Counted from the stretch's first letter, positions 12,191-24,082 are shown. The stretch is DNA of 44,804 bases from Hymenopellis radicata (GCA_015501595.1 JADNRX010000422.1:1-44804), one strand, 5' to 3'. Translations and numbers: made by a program. The notes: a model not told the origin generated them from the sequence alone.

Positions 12191-12282
12191 TCTCTGATAG
12201 TATATTGGTCAGTACACGCGCCTGTCATGGGTAATCGTTCAACTGTGCGCGCGAAAACTGGGTTCGACTCCCAGTCAGAGAG
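12191..12282 (+). tRNA. tRNA-Asp(GTC), intron-containing, copy 3
   Basis: Acceptor TCTCTGA/TCAGAGA, anticodon loop CTGTCA, intron TGGGTAATCGTTCAACTGT, T-arm GGGTTCGACTCCC. It has small changes in the D-loop (TTGGTCAG) and at the T-stem junction (AAAACTGG). A T5 run lies about 25 bases downstream. It is the only one of the five tRNA genes here without a MITE close to its 3' end. Confidence 0.88.
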
Positions 12283-12801
12283 CTAGCCGGGTACGTGCAA
12301 CTGTTTTTGCAGCCAGCCACTAGGCTGGTCGTTTATTTGAGATAGCGCGACTTGGGGAGTGGCGGGTTATGTCTCGTGGTTACCCACGAGCGTATTCACT
12401 TCCACTACATACGCTTTTGGCATTAGGAATGTGAGTGGCGTACGAAGATTCTTTTCGGTCGCACACCCAGGCGTACGTTCCAATGAATTGACTTCCATGT
12501 ACACGACAGACTTAGGAATAGCCTTGACAATGTGCCCAAATTGTTGACACGTCTTGTATTGATCATGTGGGTAACCCAGCTTCGGATGCGCCACGGCAGC
12601 CCGTAGTCGCGCTGATGGACAGTTGGTGGAGAAGGACACGAATAAAGTAGATAGTTATAGATAAGTAAAGGTGATACATCTTCTACATGACGAGGCCCGT
12701 CTTAGGCAATTGCATCCAATGTGCTATCGGGTGTCTCTCGCCCACTCGAAGTCACCTTCTTCAGCAGGTTCTCGGGAGGAAGTGCTACCTATGAAAGAGC
12801 T
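12283..12801. other. Spacer with one unrecognised minus-strand frame
   Basis: A 90-codon frame (12639-12367, minus) contains protein-like text such as HIVKAIPKSVVYMEVNSLE but has no ATG at its head, no motif and no neighbour that would make it an exon. It may be a relic. I see nothing else. Confidence 0.3.
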
Positions 12802-14265
12802 CTAAATATGGACTCGCATCATCGTGGGTCCGAGACGTACTTCAATACCGGACTGAGAGGTATCCTTCGTGCCAGCAAAGTAGATACCAGCAATGGAGAT
12901 CTCGCCCATTTCGGTCTGGCTTTGCCTCAGCCCGATTCGCCCATTGAGGCTCGAAAGGAGCGAGTTGGAATACACTGCTACAGATCAATCCATGCCAGTG
13001 ATGGGCTGAGAGAATGAAACGTACGTTTGGGAACGATCACGTAGAACGAGATCCATATAACTATTGAAATGTGAAAAGGTCATCATTGAATGGTCGATGA
13101 TGTCAAGCACGTACAGTTCCCTGGCATCCGGATGAACTAAAGGAATCAGGGCAGAAAAGGCACGAGAAGATGGGTTGGTTGCTTACCGTGACCAGCATGC
13201 CTAAGGATGCCAGGCTGTGCGAGGACGTTCAAACTTGGTGCTCCACAAAGACTGGGCTCGCCTATTACCTTGTAAAGAATCCGGTCTCTGGTGAGGCTCA
13301 GTGTTACTGGCTTGTTTCGTGAATACGACGAGGGAATCTCACGGATAGACCAAATAATCAGTTGATCGCATATGATTGCAGTGCTACTCCTGCGAAAGGA
13401 ACGATGGGTGTCGCTGATCCGGAGACGGCAGAACACCTACGACTTGATACATTCGCGACGCTGTCGGATAAGCCATTCGATAAAGGTTGCGGTGGTGAGG
13501 ATGTCGAGAGCCAGAGTAAGCGTAAAGGACGCGAGTAGGAGGCCGTACATATCGCCCGTATGGTAGAGGATTGCGGACATGCGGATCTGCTGAATTGCTA
13601 TCACGAAACCGAGGGTAGTAGAAGCGATGTTCAATGCGCTCAGGATGACCGTGATGAGGCGTCTTCTCGTCAGTCGCCAGATTCGATATATGAAGAAAGC
13701 TTGGACTGTGGGATGTGTCAAGGACGTATGAGAGGTTACGCGTAACTTACTGATGCATCGCATGATGAATGTAGGGAGAATCACCCACGGAAATATCTTG
13801 GGTGGATATAGCAGGACGGTCGGGTTGCAGTATTCCGTTACGGCGATGGTGTAGAGTCCAGCATTCGACAAGACAATCTGGATAGTCTCTAGTATGCTGG
13901 AAAAGGGAAAGTAGTAAGAACGTGTAGTAATAGAAGAGAGCCGGTACCGTCTCGTACAACATTCCGCCAACCTGTAGTTCAATAAATCAAGAGGTGCTTG
14001 GGAGGACACTGCACTCACGAAGATCTTCAGCCACACTTTGTCGTCTCCGAAAGTACGATAGTACGCATGTGTTTGTGTGATCAGAATTCCAAACAGTACG
14101 TGCATCGCAAGGCCTGCCATCAGATACGCTCCTAGTGGCGAACATGAGCCACAACGACTACTTTGGACGTACTGAGGACACACCGAGAGTGCTATTCTTC
14201 CCGCCAGAAAGCGGATCAGCATCGGTGTGGTCGTCTCGAAGCTTCAGCTCCGTTATGGGAGTCAT
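12802..14265 (-). CDS. DUF6534-type seven-helix membrane protein
   Basis: The ATG at 14265 (MTPITELKLRDDHTD...) leads into the family's typical opening LGAYLMAGLAMHVLFGILITQ. Subsequent exons give VILETIQIVLSNAGLY, QAFFIYRIWRLTRRRL, TLALDILTTATFIEWL, then SIQTGFFTS with LASLGMLVT, NFIWISFYVIVP and YSNSLLSSLNGR. These are the ordered helices and the signature end of the DUF6534 family, which is greatly expanded in mushroom-forming fungi. About eight or nine short introns are needed, and all join in frame with GT-AG ends. The protein ends GPTMMRVHI. The biochemical role is unknown; the topology resembles a seven-helix receptor. A TATA-like TTTATATAC lies about 95 bases upstream. Confidence 0.82.
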
Positions 14266-15254
14266 ATTGTGGAGCGTAAGAGGAGCTGTAACGAGTGTGA
14301 AGCAGATTCTGCGGGGCGCACTATACAAATAGCGAACTCACTGATTCTCGTAGGAGGAGTATATAAACGCTTCGCCGGTTCTTGATCTGTTACCCGCCTT
14401 TTCGAAAGTGTGTAGAGTTGAGCTGAGGTGAGTCGGGACAGACCACGATAGCCCGCCAAGCCCGGCTCGTGTTTCATACTCCGTTGACCACGACCGCTGT
14501 AGACCTGTCCGGTATCAGGGCTTTTTGATCTCCATGTTGAACTACATCAGAGCGGTATACACTCAAAGCGCTTCGATCGGACCGAATGTGGCTCGGAACG
14601 TTTCATGGCGCTTGAAAGAGGCGCCTATGTCTGCGGCCCGTATCAAAGCGCGATTCAAAAATCGGGGTTTTTTTTGGAGGTAGGTAGGTAGGTAGAATCG
14701 GCACAAGGTCCCCATGAGGAACGGCCGTTGGACGGGCATCAGGAAGTGCCAACGTGCAACATCTTGATCTTGTTGGACCCCCAGTGAGCTTCGCGGGACT
14801 TGGACATATAGCGCACCAGGAACTTTGATGCCCATCGCAAGGAATGAAGGAACACCAGAAGATGATTGGAACAGAGACCAGTATGGGACGGGCTTATTCC
14901 TAGTCACCTGTAGCAAAGTTCATCAAACCAGCACAAGGTTGAATACGAGACTCACATCTAGCTCGTGCCAAGAGGATGGTCGTAAGAGTGTCGTTCACCC
15001 ACGGGCTTCCATGCGTCGAGCATAGAGCAGTGCAACATGGGAGACTCTGGCTCCAAGGTACACGAAGGTTGCTGGTTGAGGCCCACAATATTTGGTTTGA
15101 AAGACGGCGCCAATTTTGACACAGCCACGCTCTGGTCTTTCGCTAGCTTGCCGCTTGGGTACAGCAGCCTGGCATGAATGTCAACATCTCGTTTTCTACG
15201 TGCTTAGACTTGTTGTTGCAATAGCGGCGAGGTCGGCAGCAAGATCCTCAGTGA
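14266..15254. other. Gene-poor stretch
   Basis: A minus-strand frame at 14916-14563 reads like protein in part (PVPYWSLFQSSSGVPSFLAM), and a possible acceptor CTACAG lies just upstream, but I could not connect it to a start or a family. A GGTAGGTAGGTAGG run lies at about 14681. No gene is supported. Confidence 0.35.
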
Positions 15255-16085
15255 GGGTCGTCAACGTGCTCGGAAGTACCCGGAGGCTCTTTCCCCGCAA
15301 CATCCACCCTAAACCTACTCTGGACTGTAGACTGCCATGCTGATGTGGCTTAGCGGTTCCATTCGGTGTGTGCGGTAGCGATTGTGGACTTGTGTTGACC
15401 TTTTTAGGACTTGACGCGGCTTTCGCTCACTCTACCGAGCAGCAGGCGTGTGACTAAACGTTTTCGCATGGATGGTATCTTGCCTTCTACGGTTTTCTCT
15501 CTAACGTGGATTTGTCTGCAACCGGACCTGGAGCTACGTACACCTCGGCAATTGCTTCTCCTTCGGTGATTAACTCATCGCCAGTTGGCAGTCACAGGCG
15601 TATGCCTCATCGGTATGCCTGCAAGTGAAAGGTTCCACCTGGTTTTTTTCTGTTTCCTAGGTCGCCGATTTGTCTGCTGTCGTATGAGGTGTACAAATCT
15701 GAAACTATGAGGCATTTTCGTGCCATTCCACCAAATCTAAGTGGTTCCACTCGATGCCCGTCGCTTAGCGGTTTCGCGTGCTGTACATGTTTCCCTTCAT
15801 AGTGGGCGTTTTTTGCATTGATTCCATGGCTCTCACTGCGACGTGGGATTATCCCCGCCCCCTCAGGATGGACACTCGAGGCGTATCGCTTAACGGTAGC
15901 GCGTCTTCGTGGCCGTAGCGGAGATAGACCAGCTTTTTTGGATTGCGTTTTCAGTGTCCACCGTCGAAGAACTGCATTTGATGGGGTCTCACTATACCCT
16001 GCGATGGCCCCTTCACGTTTCTCTAGGTGCTAATCTTCGCACGCCGGTGTATCCTAGCGGATGCATTGGCCATGTAGTGAATATA
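15255..16085 (-). repeat. Single copy of the GCTTAGYGG modular repeat
   Basis: In reverse complement this segment matches the array at about 40860-43060. It has three short modules in the same order and spacing: GATGTGGCTTAGCGGTTCCATTCGG (around 15340), GTCGCTTAGCGGTTTCGCG (around 15765) and GTATCGCTTAACGGTAGCGCG (around 15880). Shared text between them includes CGCATGGATGGTATCTTG, TTTCCTAGGTCG, and TTTGATGGGGTCTCACTATA. No convincing coding frame or terminal inverted repeat is visible. Confidence 0.7.
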
Positions 16086-16413
16086 ATTTTGGAATCATTT
16101 TATGCTTGTCGCGGCCGCATCATGTAATCGTTTTTCTTGCTGTCTTCAATGTTACAGAAAGGCTAGCGAGCTCTATGTATCACTGCCTACCCCCGTTCGC
16201 CGCTGAGGGGACCGAGCACTTGGCGGCGAGTCCAACGAGTCAACGACTCTCAAACGCAAAATTCAAGTGCAATGCTGTATCGGCTACGGCGGAGGAGAAT
16301 AAATATGGTACAGGAAGGCCAGTTCGTACGCTACATATGCGACTTCATCACAATGAAGAACACCAAGGCACACACCCACGTATACCAACTTTCATGTGTC
16401 AACAGGCTCCAAA

Positions 16414-17194
16414 TTAAAAGGGTAACGTCGGAGTCTGAGAGCTGCAGGCGCTTAAACGCGTAAGCAATGGCGTCTCGTCTATCTTCCCAAATCTCTGGCT
16501 GCCCAGAGAGCTTTCGGCAAGCATGAGACTCTTTGACGTCGTGTTTACCATCGACGCTCCCAAGGCCGCCGCCGAGACTGCGAGCAAAGATAGTGACTGT
16601 CGAAGGGCATCTTGACATTCAGCCAACTGCTTGAGAGTATCGGAAAGCTTCGTTTGAGCCTCGTCTGCTGAAAACTTCTTCTGCAGGGCGACAACCGCAA
16701 AAGCAGTGTATCGACTTCGGCCGAGCTCTAGTGCAATCTCCTCCGAGTGGCACTGGCAAAGGTGCAGTAGCGCCGCGGAGAGTTCGAGCAGATAACGGAT
16801 GAGGGTGTGATCTTCATGTAATCTTCGAATGGCAGACCACGAGTCTTCGTGTTGGGTTTCCGTGTCTTTTACTAACTTGAAGCTATTTGCCATGTCGATG
16901 AACAGGGGTATCGTTTTTGCGAGCGGACGCGACTGCCAGTGGTCTAGGCTTTGTGTGTCCATAGACAATGCGTGCCGAAGCTGGGACTGGAGGGATTTAA
17001 GCCTGGAAGTACAGTCTGTCGCGGTCGCGGTGTGAGATGCGGTGTTCTGTGCCCCGACTGTCGGAATCTGGAAGGAAGTAAATCGCTGAAGAATACTAGA
17101 GAAGAGAGACGAGTACAGTGACTAGTGGTGCCGTAGTATCGTTCGGCGTGGCATGAAGATCAACGCAGGCATTGGGGCTAGGAAGTTCGGCCAT
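16414..17194 (-). CDS. Unknown helical protein
   Basis: The ATG at 17194 (MAELPSPNACVDLHATPND) is followed by one intron (GTACTC...CTTCCAG) that joins in frame to IPTVGAQNTASHTATATDC and a long helical segment (SLQSQLRHALSMDTQ, then KKFSADEAQTKLSDTLKQL). Total length is about 248 residues. There is no signal peptide, though a stretch near residues 200-220 (LSLLAVSAAALGASM) is hydrophobic. I do not recognise the family. Frame and splice continuity make it a likely gene. Confidence 0.55.
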
Positions 17195-17333
17195 GGCCAC
17201 TAATAGTGAGTTGATGCAAGTCGGTGAGGTCGAGGGTTTGATGAAACGGTTTCGTGGGCTTCCGAAGCGTGCTATCAGCTTTCAAATCATTCTCTCGAGG
17301 CACATTCACTGGTAACCGGACACACCTTGTGGC

Positions 17334-17641
17334 TTAAACGAGAGCTGAGTAGAGTGTAAGGTAGTGCTCCAAGAGCTCCGTCAAATGAGAGGCATTTATG
17401 TACATAGCGTCCATCACAAAGGGAGCGGCAACCTCAAAGGTATCGCTGGCGAGTGGCATAAAGGGTTCTTCGAAGTGGTCCTGAAGTTAGGCACGAAGCT
17501 CCTTTGGAAAGATTTTCAAAAGCACAGATGAGTTGAAAGAACCCGCGCATCTGAAAGGATGCATAAGAAACCCCCGATGATGATAAAATGTCAAAGGGGA
17601 CTTCATACATCGTCATTTGCAGTACACCCTTTGTTCCACCC
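17334..17641 (-). CDS. Possible small unknown gene
   Basis: A frame starting MGGTKGVLQMTMYEVPFDIL (about 17641) and a downstream frame reading PLASDTFEVAAPFVMDAMYI and ending YLTLYSALV-TAA (17334) both look protein-like on the same strand. An intron ending at CTTCAG is likely between them, but I could not find a donor that keeps frame. No family is recognised. It lies 140 bp beyond the start of the unknown helical gene, same strand. Confidence 0.3.
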
Positions 17642-17661
17642 ATTAGCGGGCTCGCTGTCAA

Positions 17662-18044
17662 TTAACGATGGTCTTTTCTTTGAGCGAAGGTTGGGCGAAG
17701 GTCTGCCAACCCGTGTCGGACCGCAGCTTGATTAACAAGTTGACTACAGTACTAGGGAGGCACGCGAGTCACTTACCAACACACTCATACGCGTTCTACA
17801 CCAATGGGCAAACGACGGATAGAATGTGGGTTACTTGGACCACGGTAACTTCGGTTGATCAGGGCGTACGCGCGTCGCGGCTGCGAGTCCGATCAATGTC
17901 ATTTCCAATTTGCCCTGAGCGTGTTCCTTCCTCTTTCCCTCACGCATGTCTTTGGGGAGGTCCTGCTGTCGTCTCTTCAACCGCGTTGTCTTATTATCCG
18001 TCTTCCTTCTTGGACTATCTATCCTGCTCCAACACTTCGAGGTC
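17662..18044. promoter_or_regulatory. Upstream region of the SDR gene
   Basis: No gene is seen. A pyrimidine-rich stretch at about 17918-17940 suits a transcription start. An in-frame ATG at 17946 would add a hydrophobic leader (RVVLLSVFLLGLSILL) to the dehydrogenase; I treat it as leader sequence, but an N-terminal membrane anchor cannot be excluded. Confidence 0.35.
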
Positions 18045-18999
18045 ATGTCGCCACTACCTGCCCTTCGCGCCTCTAACAAGGCCTTCTTCGCTTCGCTCCA
18101 CACACCTACCGCCGTCTTCGTGGGCGGCACGTCTGGGATAGGACGCGCCATGGCCGAGGCTCTTGCTGCTCACACGGAAGGAGACGCGAATATCGTTATT
18201 GTAGGGCGCAACGGAAAGGCTGCCCAAGAGATCCTGGCTTCGTTCCCCAGCTCCTCGGCGAAGAGAGAGTTCATCGAATCCGACGTCACAAAGAGCATCT
18301 CCGGGCTCTCCTCCGTCACAGCCCAAATTGCTGCCACCTTCCCTGATGGTATCGACTTCCTTGTCCTCACTCCGGGGTATGCCGCGATGGATGGACGAAT
18401 TGAAAACGAGGAGGGTATCGATAGGAAGATGGCCGTCAACTATTACGCGCGGTGGAAGTTCATATACGACTTGGCGCCTATCTTGCGAGAGGGCGGCAAA
18501 GTCATCTCTGTTCTTGGGGCAGGATACGGTTCGAAGATTGATGTGGAGGACCTTGGTCTCAAGAAGCCAGGCGCGTACAGCGTGTCGAAGGTGGCAGGAG
18601 TCACGCCGACGTATACAGACCTTATGATGCAGGTATGTTTCTTCCTACGCTTTTAATATCCGTCTCTAACCTCTGTGTTAGAGCTTCGCTGCGCTGTACC
18701 CCAAGCATTCATTCACGCAAGCCAACCCCGGTGGTGTACGCACCAATTACCTTTCCTCTTCCCCCACACGGCTTGTTCGTTGGACGGCACCACTTACTTA
18801 CCTGGCGTATCCCTTCACGTCCAGTCCTGCAGAGTGCGCGGAGAACATGTGGCATGGAATCATTAACGTGGCAAAAGACGGAGGTGCCTATAGGATTGGA
18901 AGCAAAGGTGAAGACCTGGGAAAGAAGAACTGGTATGGTACTGAAGAAGAGCGGAAGAAGCTTTGGGAACATACGGTGGAGAGTGTAAAAGCGTCGTAG
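18045..18999 (+). CDS. Short-chain dehydrogenase/reductase (SDR)
   Basis: It is an NAD(P)-dependent oxidoreductase with a Rossmann fold. Two exons: 18045-18632 and 18682-18999, separated by an intron with GTATGT and GTTAG ends. The nucleotide-binding motif GGTSGIG lies at residues ~27-33, after MSPLPALRASNKAFF. A YSVSK sequence fits the catalytic YxxxK motif, NYYARW lies in the usual Asn helix region, and ANPGGVRT follows the active site as in other SDRs. Length is about 301 residues, usual for this fungal subgroup, which resembles retinol-dehydrogenase-like SDRs. The substrate is unknown. I chose this start because the family normally begins about 25 residues before the glycine motif. Confidence 0.85.
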
Positions 19000-19496
19000 T
19001 GATTTATTGCACTGACTGGCTACTGAGTGCATGTATATTAATCTAATATTATCTCTTCGTTGTGCTGTAGTACTTGCACATATTCTTCTCGCTAATCTGT
19101 GGCGAGTATGGTACGTGTAGCCCTTGACGCGCGATCGTCGTGCGCGCGCTTCCCACTATGGATGTGAAAGACACGAAGGGATGACGGAGATGATCATGTT
19201 CTTCATGGCCAGCATTCTTTGATGAACGATAGGCAGCTGTTTTTGAGATCACAGTAGGTAGCTATATCTCGGCAGTGCAGAGTATCCGATGTCGGACGTG
19301 TTCCTTTCATTGTTCATGTTGTGGCAGTTTCTTGACAAGCCAAACGGTCCCGGTCAGCAGCCATGTGCCCAATCGCATTTTTCTCAAAGAAAGCCTTCCC
19401 AGGCGACTTTGTACTCGGAAATTATGCATCGAAGTGTACTCCAACTGGTATAAATTAAAATGAAGAAACGCGCAAACGCGGGTGACTGTCAATGTC
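19000..19496. other. Spacer with TATA box for the F-box gene
   Basis: No gene is visible. TATAAATT lies at about 19449, about 50 bases before the first ATG of the next gene (19497). Confidence 0.4.
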
Positions 19497-21235
19497 ATGA
19501 TCGCGAAGGAAAGGGTCCAGACCCTATCTGATCAGGCACGTAATCCCTCTTGCCTCCGCTCCTCGATCTGCTCTGGCGGCATTTGTGTCCCAGACCTTGC
19601 GGTGCTCCCCCGAGCTCCTTGGGAAAGGCCCATTATGGACCATGACTCACGACCCTCTAAGCCAACTCAACGCCGTACCCGCAGTCTAAAGGACCTCTTA
19701 CAGCTTCCCCTCCTTTCTCGGATCAGCGATTCCACTGTTACTCTCCCCACTAATCTACCTCTACCGGGCGTCCTACCATGCGATATCTTCCTTGAAATTT
19801 CTGAGTGGCTATGGCAAGATGATATCCTGAGCTTGAGCTTGACGGTGCGTTACCATTGCTCTTTGACGGCTCCATTTCATTTATATATGATTTCTAGTCG
19901 AAAGGCATGCGGTGCCTCATGATGCCTGCCTTGTATGAGACCGTCGTGCTCGGCTCGACGCGATCATGCCAGAGTGGGCTGCGCATGCTCTGCGAAAGAC
20001 CAGAGGTGTGTCGGTGGGTGCGCAAACTCGCTGTACGACCCGACTATTATCTGGCATGGCCCAGACCGGATAAACCGATAGACGAAACATGGGTAGCAGA
20101 ACAGCTAGCTGCGATTGCGCACAAGCGAAAACTGCTGTCCATGCATACCTTCGATTGGGACGGCCACGAGATGCCCGGGAACGTATTATGGGATGCTTTA
20201 CGCGATGGCTGTCCCGAACTCCGAACACTCTCCACTAATGTCGGATATAATCCCATCGACTCATCATCTTCTCTCTTTACGTTCCATAATCTGAAGGCGT
20301 TCTCCTTGACTGTCCGGCACAGTCTTAACGGCGACGACCTCTTCCCCGATCCTGAGCAGCTCCCCCAATCCCTTTGGGATATGCTTATACAGCACTCGCC
20401 GAACCTGGAGGAGCTCAACTTATGCAGCTTCTCGCCAGCAACGCGTCTATTTGATCTCTCACCCCTTTTCACCGCACAGTGGCCTCACCTCAAATGCATC
20501 GTTCTCGGATGCTTTGGGTTCCAACATGATTTTACCCTCAGTTTCGACGTAGACTCCATGAACACTTGGATCGGCCAGCACCCCGCGCTTTCGTATCTTC
20601 GCTTTGTGTGGAGCTTCAAACGCTGGATTAGTCCGGACGAAGTGCCGGCGTTGCCATGTACTCAGATCGACTCATATGCCGGTATATTCCAGCAGATACC
20701 GCTTTCCGCCCCTTCCACCCTCACGACATTGGATCTCATGACGGAACCGATATACGATTCGCGCGTGGTAATGCTCTGCCCCGTTCTACGGGCGCTGGAG
20801 CGCCTCGAAATACTCGATATCTGGATGCAGGTGACTGACGGCTCATTTGTGGGGGCCGTCTTGGCCGCATCGCCGGGGCTTAAGGAGTTTCACTTCATGT
20901 GCACGACCGCGGGCGAATGGGCGAAAAGGATGCAGGGATTGCTGGTGTTGCATGTACCACGGTTGAAGGTGCTATCGCTAACGGAAGGGCACCGGTATCG
21001 ATGGCGAAAGAAGACGATGGCGCGCTTCGCTGCGGGGATAGTCCGCATGAATGAGAGGTTGGATCAGGTGAACATGCGTTGGGTTAGGGAGCGCTGCAAA
21101 GGACATTTGAAGCAAGAGGGCAGGTACGACGTGGTTCGTGTAAGTGACGGCGGAGTCAAATCCCTCATGGTGTCGGAGAGAGGGTTCACGCTTGTTGGCA
21201 ACACGTTCACTCGGTGCGTTGAATACAAGATTTGA
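19497..21235 (+). CDS. F-box protein
   Basis: It is a probable substrate-recognition subunit of an SCF ubiquitin ligase. The N-terminal F-box reads LPGVLPCDIFLEISEWL, then SLSLT|SKGMRCLMMPALYETV; a single intron (19845-19897) splits it, as in many Agaricomycete F-box genes. The rest, about 440 residues, is a diverged leucine-rich tail with PNLEELNLCSF, LKCIVLGC and LERLEILDIWM. The first ATG downstream of the TATA box is 19497; an in-frame ATG at 19635 (MDHDSRPSKP) is an alternative and gives 515 residues. The target protein is unknown. Confidence 0.8.
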
Positions 21236-22081
21236 GCGGACTTGTTTGTTGTATGATCTACGATGATATATTTTACGATACTGCTCATACTATTGTCTCC
21301 TTTGTTATCGTGCAATGGTATACACACCTTTTGGGCACGAAGAGTGCAGCTTTCATACAATCCAGCTTTCTAGAAGAGACTACTAGCTTTCCTGCCCAGC
21401 AAACAGTGCACCGGCTCTCTGTACAGAACATAAGTACTAGAAAGCGAAATACGCTAGCGAAGGCATCCTCATTTGTTCAGACATTCAAGAGAATACATGA
21501 AATAACTTGATTGCGCCACAGTACAAAAAATGCGTAACTACGAAGGTTCTCAGATGCGTAGATTCACATCTTCACCGAACGAAATAAAAGACGTCTAAAG
21601 ACAAGAAGGAGAGACCCAAAAATTGCTAGAGGCCGAAGCCAATAGACGTGTTCGGATGTATAATTTGCAATCAGCAAAAGACTATGCCTCGGTAAGGACC
21701 TCACTGGCGATAGTTCAACCCGTGCACAAGAGATAAGGAAACCGAAGGGCGCGGGTAGTGACTGCTTATATAGTCCTGATTGCGCACGGACCATGCTTTG
21801 ATGGCGCGCACGGACCATTGGTATGTTTGCGCCAATCACTTGTTGGAAAACTTCACGTACGCGACAGGCGGTGGACCTAACTGAGTCGGAGAGAACGGCA
21901 GTTGTCCCAGAAAGCAGGTTCCTGATCTTGTTGTGCCATCGCCTTGAGAATTCTTACCTGATTTCAGAAATCCTCTGATGACTTCGTATAGGAACTTAGC
22001 TGTACCTGGCCTTGCTCGCCCCTGCCCCATAGGTGGAACTTTGCTACCATTGATGCGGTGCTATCGCCCATACACCCTACT
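21236..22081. other. Gene-free stretch before the right arm
   Basis: I see no gene. A TATATAG near 21772 and a duplicated GCGCACGGACCAT (21781 and 21807) are the only notable features. Confidence 0.4.
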
Positions 22082-22358
22082 TCTGACATTTAAGGATCGA
22101 CATCTACTGGTTACCACTCCCCGGGCCGTTGGTTTACTGTCTGCGCTGCATCACTGTAACAACGACCGCCAGTGGATACCACTCGTACGCGTGGAACGTT
22201 ACCCTATCACCATAGCTACTTTGCTCGAACACAGAAAATCCGAGTCAAGGAGTGAACGAATTGGATCTACACGCGACGGTTTCTTTCAACGTCAGGTCGA
22301 ATGCCTACTACCTCCTAGCGAAAATCTGTTTCTCGGCGACGACATGATGGTGAAGACG

Positions 22359-22366
22359 TATAAAAG
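22359..22366 (+). promoter_or_regulatory. TATA box of the right ART copy
   Basis: TATAAAAG, mirrored at 5946-5953 in the left arm. Downstream, two leader introns are likely: 22434-22494 (GTAAGT...TTCACAG) and 22520-22569 (GTAAGT...CCCGCAG). Both are conserved in the left arm. Confidence 0.6.
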
Positions 22367-22633
22367 TCGTCCTCTTTCCTCAGTGCTTCTTCAGGTTGAT
22401 CCTCTTCTCAATATTTGCACCCTCTCACCGCTGGTAAGTATGAGTTGATCTAAATTGGAACGTCCTCTGATCGCAAACGAATTCCCCTTCACAGGCCGGA
22501 TACTTTCTTCAAATCGCTGGTAAGTCTCCAATGCGACATGTTAGAGGCGTTTTTCATGGCGCCCCGCAGGTCGAACTCGAACGAATAGCCTCTATATTTA
22601 CCAGTTCACTTCAACGCCTTCTCTAACAACACG

Positions 22634-24082
22634 ATGTTCTCCAAACGTTTCGTGTTTCTCCTCTGTCTCGCCGGCTTACTCTTGGCCGTTTTTGCAGCCC
22701 CGACGAAGGTTAGCGCCTCCATGTCTCCCTCTCATAGCGCTGCTAATAGTATCACTAGGCTGAAGTTAGAAAGGCAACGGGGAAGAACGATATGACTAGG
22801 GTGGGTCTGGAACGATCTTCATATCCCGCTCCTGTGCTCAAAGCATATCAGGCCAGCACTCTTAATACAAAGCGCGGAGCCACCGCAAAAGGCGGTACCG
22901 CCGCGACGGGTGGAAACAACGGGAAAGGTGGTAGCTCGAAGGGTGGCAAGGGAAACGGTAGTAGCGCGAAAGGTGACGGGAAAGGAAGCGACAAGGTAAG
23001 TCTCGTCATGGAATGAGTTTGCCTTTTCTCATGGTTCCGCGTAGACAAAAGCCGTTTGCAAATTGGACAACAAGGTACGCTACACGTTCTTGGATGCAGA
23101 GTATATATCTAATACGATTCTACAACAGGCAAAGGCATACCCGCCAAAGTCAAGCAAGACCTCTAAGAACGCCAAAGGCAACGCGAAGGACACGGACTCG
23201 ACGAAAACTCCCAAGGGCAGCAAAACGACAAAGACCACGCGTGACCTGACGCCCAGTCGGACTTTTGAGAAACGAGAGGTGGTCACGATTGGATACCATG
23301 GAACGACCAAGGTACCTGTGACTTTGAACTCCTGCGATGTAACCTAACTGATGCTTGATTTCAGGCTAACGGTGATGAGTATTTGGCAGCCACAGAAGCT
23401 GGAAGAGGCCTAGCACGAGAGTAGGTTCCCTCTTCTGAAATCACTTCCGTCCCTCATCGGTTGCAGAGAATCTTTCAACGGAAATGCCGTCCTCTTGGGG
23501 AATGGGCTATATGTTGCGAGTTACGCCGACACCGCGCAGGTCTACGCACTTTCAGCTGCTGACAAAGTCCATGCCAAGGGAGGAGAGTATGAACCTGTCA
23601 TCTGTGTTTTGACTGTCGACACTTCGAAGGCCGATTCGGACTGGGTTGCCGACTATAAGAAGATCTGGATGCCTTACGCGCTGCTCGGTAATGGGCCGAA
23701 CAGACAAAGGAAACAGAAGACCTTCATCACGAATACCTTTGGTGAAGGTTCAGACGACACTGTCATTCGCTTCGCAAAGCGTGCGTTCCATCTTCATTAA
23801 TTGTCTGCGATGTCTGCTAATTGGGACCTCAAGTTCGTACCACTCGCGCCGCCAGTGCCGCAGGCCACCAGATGATGATTCCCCCGGCTACCCTCGACCG
23901 TATACAGTACGTTCAGATGATGCTTCTTCCTTCCTCCAATTCTGATATGCTTTGTTTCAAGGGCGAGGGAGTGTATACCTGCGAGTCGAGCGAGTAGCCT
24001 TCCAAAGTTGAATTACCAGGAGCTTCAAGAACCCTGGAATATTTACGTGTCGGACGAGCTGAACTGCGATGACATTGAATAG
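22634..24082 (+). CDS. Secreted ADP-ribosyltransferase-like protein, intact copy
   Basis: Eight exons join in frame: 22634-22708, 22759-22995, 23045-23074, 23129-23311, 23365-23420, 23467-23780, one starting 23834, and a last exon to TAG at 24080-24082. Exon 1 is a clean signal peptide ending VFAAPTK. Exon 2 holds a Gly/Lys/Ser-rich repeat tract, and exon 4 is Lys/Thr-rich and ends with GYHGTT. Exon 6 has GNGLYVASY followed by TAQVYA. In the PARP/diphtheria-toxin class of ADP-ribosyltransferases, a HGT motif and a later G-x-Y-x-A motif bind NAD+; both are present here in the right order. The third catalytic residue is not assigned. The predicted role is a secreted enzyme that modifies an external target, possibly a toxin or effector; this is inference. 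It is followed 205 bp later by the hydrolase. Confidence 0.62.

Larger units (their letters stand above)
11345..12282 (+). repeat. Tandem duplication of a tRNA-Asp unit
   Basis: Bases 11345-11711 and 11996-12282 share the upstream sequence as well as the tRNA: both contain GAGTATGATG, GACTCGAACG, ACTTCAGCTAGGGC and AACTCGCCA before the tRNA gene. The flanks are clearly diverged (indels), while the tRNA bodies are almost identical. A truncated hAT-type MITE (from 11760) separates the units. Confidence 0.75.

Noticed and set aside
12721..13017. Plus-strand frame with kinase-like text (GDLAHFGLALP, then GIHCYRS)
   Set aside because: It is the antisense of the last exons of the DUF6534 gene, whose spliced minus-strand product (NFIWISFYVIVP, then YSNSLLSSLNGR) fits a known family end to end.
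23834..23880. A phase-0 reading of the seventh ART exon (FVPLAPPVPQATR then stop)
   Set aside because: No donor gives that phase. The phase-1 reading continues through another intron to an exon that is conserved in both copies.
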